This document shows positions 59,633 through 64,000 of a DNA stretch of 64,000 nt, in pieces; position 1 is the first letter of the stretch; each line of letters starts with the position of its first letter. Made by a program: the position numbers and the translations under genes. This DNA is from JAGPCK01 sp964535575 (GTDB taxonomy: Bacteria > Bacteroidota > Bacteroidia > UKL13-3), in contig CAZHTC010000005.1 in assembly GCA_964535575.1 (NCBI GenBank), positions 1 to 64,000 on the forward strand, read 5' to 3'. A model generated the notes under the pieces. That model ran no database searches, was not told where the DNA came from, and saw only the letters and a list, made by a program, of their open reading frames with translations.

Positions 59633-60565
59633 ATGAAGAAGCTGATGATTGCGTTGGCTGCAATGGTGGTATTTACCGGTTGCGTTTCGCGAAAAAAATA
59701 TGATGCACTTGAGTTCACTAAAAAAGAACTCGAGAAAAGTAATGCCGAATGTAAAGACAGGCTGGAGAAGGCCATGTTATCCAATGATTCATTAACTAAT
59801 ACGGCCAATAACCTAGAAGCGCAGGTTAAAAATCTCAAGGTTGATTCAACTGAATTAGCTACCCTATTATCCAAAACCACCAAATCCATGCAGGAGTTGG
59901 ATGAGAAATTTCGCGATTTTAGTAAAATGAGCGAAGTAGAGCAGAAAAAGATGCTCGCCAGCTTAAAAGATTTAGATGCAAAACTCACGGCAAAGCAAAA
60001 GGATTTAGATGCCAAAGAGGATAACCTGAAACTTTCACAGGCAAAAATAAATGAATTGCAAAGTGTACTCAATGCCAAGGATTCGGCTGTAAGGGCATTA
60101 AAGGCAAATATCAGCAATGCGTTATTGGGTTTTAAAGATAAAGGATTAACGGTAGAGATCAGAAACGGGAAGGTATATGTTTCGTTGGAGGAACAATTAC
60201 TTTTCAAATCGGGGAAAACGGAAGTGGATGAAAAAGGAAAAGAAGCTTTGCTCAAACTGGCAGAAGCACTGAATAAGGAAAAAGATGTAAATGTACTGGT
60301 AGAAGGCCACACAGATGATGTTCCGATCAGCGGTGGAGCCATTAAAGATAATTGGGATTTGAGTGTATTACGCGCAACGAATATAGTGAAACTGCTTACC
60401 ACTGACGGGAAAGTTGACCCTAAAAGATTTGTTGCAGCAGGAAGAGGTGAATATTATCCGGTAGCTCCTGCTAAGACTGCTGAAGCTCGTAAGAAAAACA
60501 GAAGAACTGAGATTATTTTAACTCCTAAATTAGATGAGTTATTACAAATACTGAACAGCCAGTAA
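59633..60565 (+). CDS. OmpA-family lipoprotein with coiled coil
   Basis: 310 residues. Lipobox VFTGC (Cys17) in MKKLMIALAAMVVFTGCVSR. Residues ~25-165 are a long coiled coil (LEFTKKELEKSNAECKDRLE, DAKLTAKQKDLDAKEDNLKL). The C-terminal OmpA domain binds peptidoglycan: GKTEVDEKGKEALLKLAEAL, VLVEGHTDDVPI, LSVLRATNIVKLL, RFVAAGRGEYYP and KNRRTEIIL. It ties outer membrane to cell wall. It is convergent with the phosphorylase gene. Confidence 0.93.
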   Translation: MKKLMIALAAMVVFTGCVSRKKYDALEFTKKELEKSNAECKDRLEKAMLSNDSLTNTANNLEAQVKNLKVDSTELATLLSKTTKSMQELDEKFRDFSKMSEVEQKKMLASLKDLDAKLTAKQKDLDAKEDNLKLSQAKINELQSVLNAKDSAVRALKANISNALLGFKDKGLTVEIRNGKVYVSLEEQLLFKSGKTEVDEKGKEALLKLAEALNKEKDVNVLVEGHTDDVPISGGAIKDNWDLSVLRATNIVKLLTTDGKVDPKRFVAAGRGEYYPVAPAKTAEARKKNRRTEIILTPKLDELLQILNSQ

Positions 60566-60576
60566 CTGGAGAGCGG

Positions 60577-61455
60577 TTAAGCCAGCAAATCAATCACTCT
60601 TTTAATCATTTCGTCAACGCTGTTATCTGCTTTTGTACTGAAAACTTTGTTTGGCCGGTTGGCAATAATGGCATTTACCGAACAGGCACTGTGGCCAAAA
60701 ACAGAAGCTAAACCATAAATGGCCGAAGTTTCCATCTCAAAATTGGTGATGCGACTTTTTTTGTAACGAAAGGCTGCAAGTATATCAATCAAATCGGGCT
60801 TTTTCAGTGTTGTTCTTACGGTACGTCCCTGGGGACCGTAAAAACCTGAACAGGTAGCTGTGATTCCAGTAATCTGATTCTTTCCCAGTTTTGAAATCAA
60901 TTCGTCATTGGCTTTTGCAAGGTAAGTTTTAGGAAACAGGTGCTCATCGTGAAAGTACTCGTTGAAAGAATGCAATAATTCTTTTTCTTTTTTGCTGTAT
61001 CTAAGCAAATAGTAATTTAATAGCCCATCAAGTCCCAGCCCGTGCGTTGAAACCACCATTGAATCTACCGGAATATCTTTTTGCAAAGCTCCCGAAGTAC
61101 CCAGCCTAATTAACTGCAGTGATTTTGCTTTTTTATTCGGAACACGTGCTTTTAAATCAATATTGGCTAAAGCATCCAGTTCGTTAAGTACTATATCAAT
61201 ATTATCCGTTCCAATACCAGTAGAAAGAACAGTGAATCTTTTCCGTCCTACATATCCGGTGTGCGTAATGAATTCTCTTTTTTGCTTTTTCAGCTCAATG
61301 CGGTCAAAAAATTTCGATACCTTTTTTACTCTGTCAGGGTCACCCACCAAAAAGATGGTATCGGCAATATCTTCGGGTAATAAATGCAAATGATAAATAG
61401 AACCGTCTTTGTTTAATATAAGTTCACTGTTGCCAATGGTTTTTGTTTTTGCCAT
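60577..61455 (-). CDS. Nucleoside phosphorylase (uridine phosphorylase-like)
   Basis: 292 residues from ATG 61455 (MAKTKTIGNSELIL). A TTG two codons upstream is less likely. PNP/UDP-family motifs are FLVGDPDRVKKVSKFF, STGIGTDNIDIVLNELDAL, QLIRLGTSGALQKDIPVD and FEMETSAIYGLASVFGH. It splits pyrimidine (perhaps purine) nucleosides with phosphate. A TATATTTG box ends only 3 bases before the ATG, which would make the mRNA almost leaderless; this may be chance. Confidence 0.92.
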   Translation of the reverse strand: MAKTKTIGNSELILNKDGSIYHLHLLPEDIADTIFLVGDPDRVKKVSKFFDRIELKKQKREFITHTGYVGRKRFTVLSTGIGTDNIDIVLNELDALANIDLKARVPNKKAKSLQLIRLGTSGALQKDIPVDSMVVSTHGLGLDGLLNYYLLRYSKKEKELLHSFNEYFHDEHLFPKTYLAKANDELISKLGKNQITGITATCSGFYGPQGRTVRTTLKKPDLIDILAAFRYKKSRITNFEMETSAIYGLASVFGHSACSVNAIIANRPNKVFSTKADNSVDEMIKRVIDLLA

Positions 61456-61526
61456 GTACAAATATAGGAGATAGTTTGTCGTTTTGTAAGTTGACTAAGA
61501 AAGCCCTAATCGTGAAAAATCAATAT

Positions 61527-61757
61527 TTACTTTATTACCTGTTTAAGGTTTTCCTTCTCCGAAAAGGTTAATTGATCATTCGTGTTGCTCACAGCTAAAG
61601 CTTTGTCAAGTATTTTATTTTGGCGCTTAAACAAGCGGCACATGCTGCAAATAAACAAGTGCAAATGCATTCTTAATTTTTCGCTGAAGCTCAAGTGATG
61701 ATCTTCGCTTTTTATTATAAGTAAACTGGCTTCTTTGCAGTTAATTTTCAGTTTCAT
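61527..61757 (-). CDS. Putative anti-sigma factor (zinc-finger type)
   Basis: 76 residues. A ZAS-like pattern is visible: CKEASLLIIKSEDHHLSFSE, then MHLHLFICSMC (His-x3-Cys-x2-Cys). Such zinc-binding domains hold ECF sigma factors inactive. There is no membrane segment, so it would be soluble. It overlaps the sigma gene by 17 bases. Confidence 0.8.
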   Translation of the reverse strand: MKLKINCKEASLLIIKSEDHHLSFSEKLRMHLHLFICSMCRLFKRQNKILDKALAVSNTNDQLTFSEKENLKQVIK

Positions 61758-62322
61758 TTAACCAGTTCTTTTGGATGCATGCCCGCAGCATGAGTTTTGC
61801 CCTGTGAATTATTACCCAGTAGTTGGACGATGAAATGTTTAATTCCTTACATATTTCGTCCGAATTTGTTTCGTCAATATATTTCATTGAAAATGCCGCA
61901 TCTTGTATTTCATTCAGTTTTTTGCGGCACATGGCAAGCACCTGCATAAACTCTTTGTTGAGCAAAACATCGTTTTCGTTTGTTATCCATCCGGGCTTAC
62001 TCTTTTCCGGCTTCCAGTGACCTGAATCGTCAAAACTATAGTTGTATTCTTTCTCGTTTGTTGTCAAATCTTCAATGTAAACGGGAGTTTTCTTTCGATA
62101 ATAATCAATGATTTTATTTTTCAGAATGGTATATAACCAGTTTTTCTCCGACACATCTCCTTTAAAGTCAGGCAGTGCTTTAAGTGCGGATAAAAAAGTT
62201 TCCTGAACAAGTTCTTTCGCGGTTTCTCTTTGATTGATTCGTTTACATGCAAAACGAAAAAGAGCATCGGCATATAAATCCACCCATCGTTCCGGTTTAA
62301 GGTTTGATTTTAGTGTATTCAT
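61741..62322 (-). CDS. ECF RNA polymerase sigma-70 factor
   Basis: 193 residues. Region 2: WVDLYADALFRFACKRINQR, AKELVQETFLSALKALPDF, KNWLYTILKNKIIDYYRKK. Region 4: NEIQDAAFSMKYIDETNSDE, ICKELNISSSNYWVIIHRAK. It directs polymerase to a stress or envelope regulon. The anti-sigma gene overlaps its end. It is 5 bases from trhO's end, probably in the same transcript. Confidence 0.93.
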   Translation of the reverse strand: MNTLKSNLKPERWVDLYADALFRFACKRINQRETAKELVQETFLSALKALPDFKGDVSEKNWLYTILKNKIIDYYRKKTPVYIEDLTTNEKEYNYSFDDSGHWKPEKSKPGWITNENDVLLNKEFMQVLAMCRKKLNEIQDAAFSMKYIDETNSDEICKELNISSSNYWVIIHRAKLMLRACIQKNWLNETEN

Positions 62323-62327
62323 TAAAC

Positions 62328-63269
62328 TTAATCCAGATGGGCGGGGTCGGTATTTTTAATATAATAACCCGTGCCGTTGTAAATTCTTTTCTTTGGATGT
62401 TCTTTACATTCGGCTGAACACGCCCCTTCCATTTCCCAACCACACTCTTCGCACAACGGCAGGTGATTATTGCATTCGGGGTTGGCGCAATTAATCATTC
62501 TGAAGGTAGGAATCCCGCAAATATGGCACTTGCTTACGGTAGTAGGATTAACCGAATTTACCGGAACGGTAACCCGGTTATCAAACACATAACAGACTCC
62601 GTCAAAATCTTTACCTCCGGTTTCTTTCGCATATTTTACAATACCACCGTGCAGCTGAAATACATCTTTAAATCCCTCTTTTAAAAGCAGTGCAGAGGCT
62701 TTTTCGCATTTAATACCTCCGGTGCAATAGGTAATTATTTTTTTACCCTTCAGATGCTCCAGTTCCTTCACTTTTTCAGGAAACTCTCTGAAGTTTTCCA
62801 TGTCAAGTGTAATTGCCCCTTTAAAGTGACCAACATTATGTTCGTAGTTTGAGCGCACATCAAGCACCACCACATCATCACTTTCTTTTAGCTTTTGAAA
62901 TTCTTCCCCACTCAGGTGAATTCCTGTTTTTTTATTTGGATTTACCTCCTCAGGGTTTCTTAACCCCGAATGCACAATTTCAGGTTTATACCTTACGTGC
63001 ATTTTTTGAAACGCATGGGTGTCGCTTTCATCAATTTTGAAATCGGTTTTTGCGAAGCGTGGGTCAGCCAGTATGGTTGCCATATATTTTTCACAGGCCG
63101 CTTTGGTCCCGCTGATGGTTCCGTTCAGGCCTTCACTTGCAATAATTATTCGGCCCCTTAGTTTTAACTCCTTGCAAAATGCCAAATGGTCAATCGCAAA
63201 TTGTTCGGCATTGTCTATAGGGCTGTAGCAGTAATAGAGTAAAATCAGGTACTTTGTTTTTTCGTTCAT
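62328..63269 (-). CDS. trhO: tRNA uridine hydroxylase (rhodanese-family TrhO)
   Basis: 313 residues. An N-terminal acylphosphatase-like domain (GRIIIASEGLNGTISGTKAA), a rhodanese domain (VVLDVRSNYEHNVGHFKGAI, with active loop YCTGGIKCEKA) and a cysteine-rich C-terminus (CHICGIPTFRMINCANPECN, CEECGWEMEGACSAECKEH). This is the TrhO (YceA) family that makes 5-hydroxyuridine at tRNA position 34. Confidence 0.96.
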   Translation of the reverse strand: MNEKTKYLILLYYCYSPIDNAEQFAIDHLAFCKELKLRGRIIIASEGLNGTISGTKAACEKYMATILADPRFAKTDFKIDESDTHAFQKMHVRYKPEIVHSGLRNPEEVNPNKKTGIHLSGEEFQKLKESDDVVVLDVRSNYEHNVGHFKGAITLDMENFREFPEKVKELEHLKGKKIITYCTGGIKCEKASALLLKEGFKDVFQLHGGIVKYAKETGGKDFDGVCYVFDNRVTVPVNSVNPTTVSKCHICGIPTFRMINCANPECNNHLPLCEECGWEMEGACSAECKEHPKKRIYNGTGYYIKNTDPAHLD

Positions 63270-63420
63270 AACTTACTGCAAATATAAGTCGATACCAGAT
63301 TATCAGGAATATAATTTACAAGATGCTCTTTAAATGATAATATAACCTGTACGAAACATTTAATTAAACCATCCTTGTTTCCTTTGAGACCACAAAATCA
63401 AACATAGTAATCACCTTCAT

Positions 63421-63612
63421 ATGGAAACAATTTTACCTGCCTTTCTCGTTCCTGTTTTGGTAGTTCAGTTTATCTTATTCACTATTATCTATCTGTTGGT
63501 TAGCTTATTTGAGTTTATTAAAAGTAAAAGAAAACAGCCGAAGCACACGCAGGTATTCATGTGGGAATGCAATTGGCTAATGGATCAATGGCTGAATAAT
63601 CCGAATGTCTGA
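63421..63612 (+). CDS. Possible small membrane protein, 63 residues
   Basis: ATG 63421. One or two hydrophobic segments (ILPAFLVPVLVVQFILFTII, YLLVSLFEFI), then a basic stretch (KSKRKQPKH) and FMWECNWLMDQW. No family recognised; alone between trhO and the helicase. It could be a real small membrane protein or a chance frame. Confidence 0.4.
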   Translation: METILPAFLVPVLVVQFILFTIIYLLVSLFEFIKSKRKQPKHTQVFMWECNWLMDQWLNNPNV

Positions 63613-63627
63613 ATTTCAATAAGTTCT

Positions 63628-63657
63628 TTGTAAGCCGGATATATTTCAGTACCTTTG
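63628..63657 (+). promoter_or_regulatory. DEAD-box helicase promoter (TTG-N19-TACCTTTG)
   Basis: TTG at 63628-63630 and TACCTTTG at 63650-63657, 19 bases apart, 25 bases before ATG 63683. A near-ideal Bacteroidota promoter. Confidence 0.75.
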
Positions 63658-63682
63658 CGCCTCATTTTAGGAAACACAATTT

Positions 63683-64000
63683 ATGACATTATTTTCAACG
63701 CTGGGGTTGAAGCCGGAGATTGCCAAGGCAGTAGAAGAGTTAGGCTTTCAACAACCAACGCCAATCCAGGAGCAATCAATTCCCGTATTGCTCACAGGTA
63801 CAAGAGATTTTATGGGCCTTGCCCAAACAGGAACCGGGAAAACAGCCGCATTTGGATTACCGCTGATCAATCATCTGAATTTCTCCATAAAAACAACTCA
63901 GGGTCTTATTCTCTGCCCTACCCGTGAGTTATGCATGCAAGTTAAAAGTGATTTAGAGAAGTATTCTTCTCACACAAAAGGGGCCCATTTAGTGGCAGTT
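63683..64000 (+). CDS. DEAD-box RNA helicase, N-terminal part (partial)
   Basis: 106 codons, open to the window end; the gene continues beyond. Q motif region LGFQQPTPIQEQSIP, motif I AQTGTGKTAAF and motif Ia CPTRELCMQV. ATP-dependent RNA unwinding. The DEAD and later motifs are outside the window. ATG 63683 is supported by the promoter 25 bases before it. Confidence 0.95.
   Translation, partial: MTLFSTLGLKPEIAKAVEELGFQQPTPIQEQSIPVLLTGTRDFMGLAQTGTGKTAAFGLPLINHLNFSIKTTQGLILCPTRELCMQVKSDLEKYSSHTKGAHLVAV

Noticed and set aside
59617..60402. 261-residue frame opposite to the OmpA lipoprotein
   Set aside because: Ser/Phe/Ala-rich sequence typical of a shadow of a Lys/Glu/Asp-rich coiled-coil gene; the forward strand has clear domains.

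Overview
The window is from a member of the Bacteroidota; no genus can be named. The evidence is: several secreted proteins with type IX secretion (T9SS) C-terminal sorting domains, the gliding genes gldE and gldD beside ssb and mutY, an atpD-atpC pair detached from other ATP synthase genes, a TrhO/HU/RNase G gene set of Bacteroidota type, and promoters of the TTG-N16-19-TAnnTTTG kind with no obvious Shine-Dalgarno sites. No tRNA, rRNA, CRISPR array, insertion sequence or prophage was seen.

Layout. Bases 1-18.1k hold surface and secreted proteins: the tail of a T9SS cargo, a 4154-residue giant with six beta-helix modules plus PKD repeats, a 1247-residue relative sharing its C-terminal half, and a 338-residue cargo on the other strand. 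From 18.2k to 21.9k come an OstA-like protein, tilS, an acyl-CoA thioesterase and an XRE regulator with a palindromic operator candidate. From 22.0k to 24.8k is a small island of unrecognised exported proteins, including a 59-residue seven-cysteine peptide. Then follow an alkyladenine glycosylase, atpD-atpC and a LamG-type T9SS cargo (24.8k-30.4k).

From 30.4k to 42.5k lies the most unusual region. It has two related 175-residue proteins (one with HEAGH, one with the motif lost), a membrane protein, a frameshifted T9SS cargo, a formyltransferase-like enzyme, three tandem phage-tail-collar (MdpB-like) proteins, a sulfotransferase-like protein, an Asp/Asn beta-hydroxylase-like protein and a PKHD-type Fe(II) dioxygenase. 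Divergent from these is an operon of a 104-residue protein, a membrane protein, a histidine kinase whose phospho-acceptor His is Tyr, and a LuxR-type response regulator. The collar operon and the two-component operon each carry the same 19-bp palindromic sequence, centred about 90 bp from the first start codon. My hypothesis is a regulated system that makes collar-type surface or fibre proteins and modifies them after translation.

From 42.5k to the end is mostly housekeeping: a polyprenol-phosphate mannosyltransferase, a GmhB-like phosphatase, a transaldolase-like enzyme, SRP RNA, an acyl-CoA carboxylase subunit, an amidohydrolase, TPR proteins, recG, a decayed caspase/LamG gene, gldD-gldE-ssb-mutY, HU, a 29-residue COX24-type ribosomal protein, RNase G, an OmpA lipoprotein, a nucleoside phosphorylase, an ECF sigma/anti-sigma pair, trhO, and the start of a DEAD-box helicase that runs off the window.
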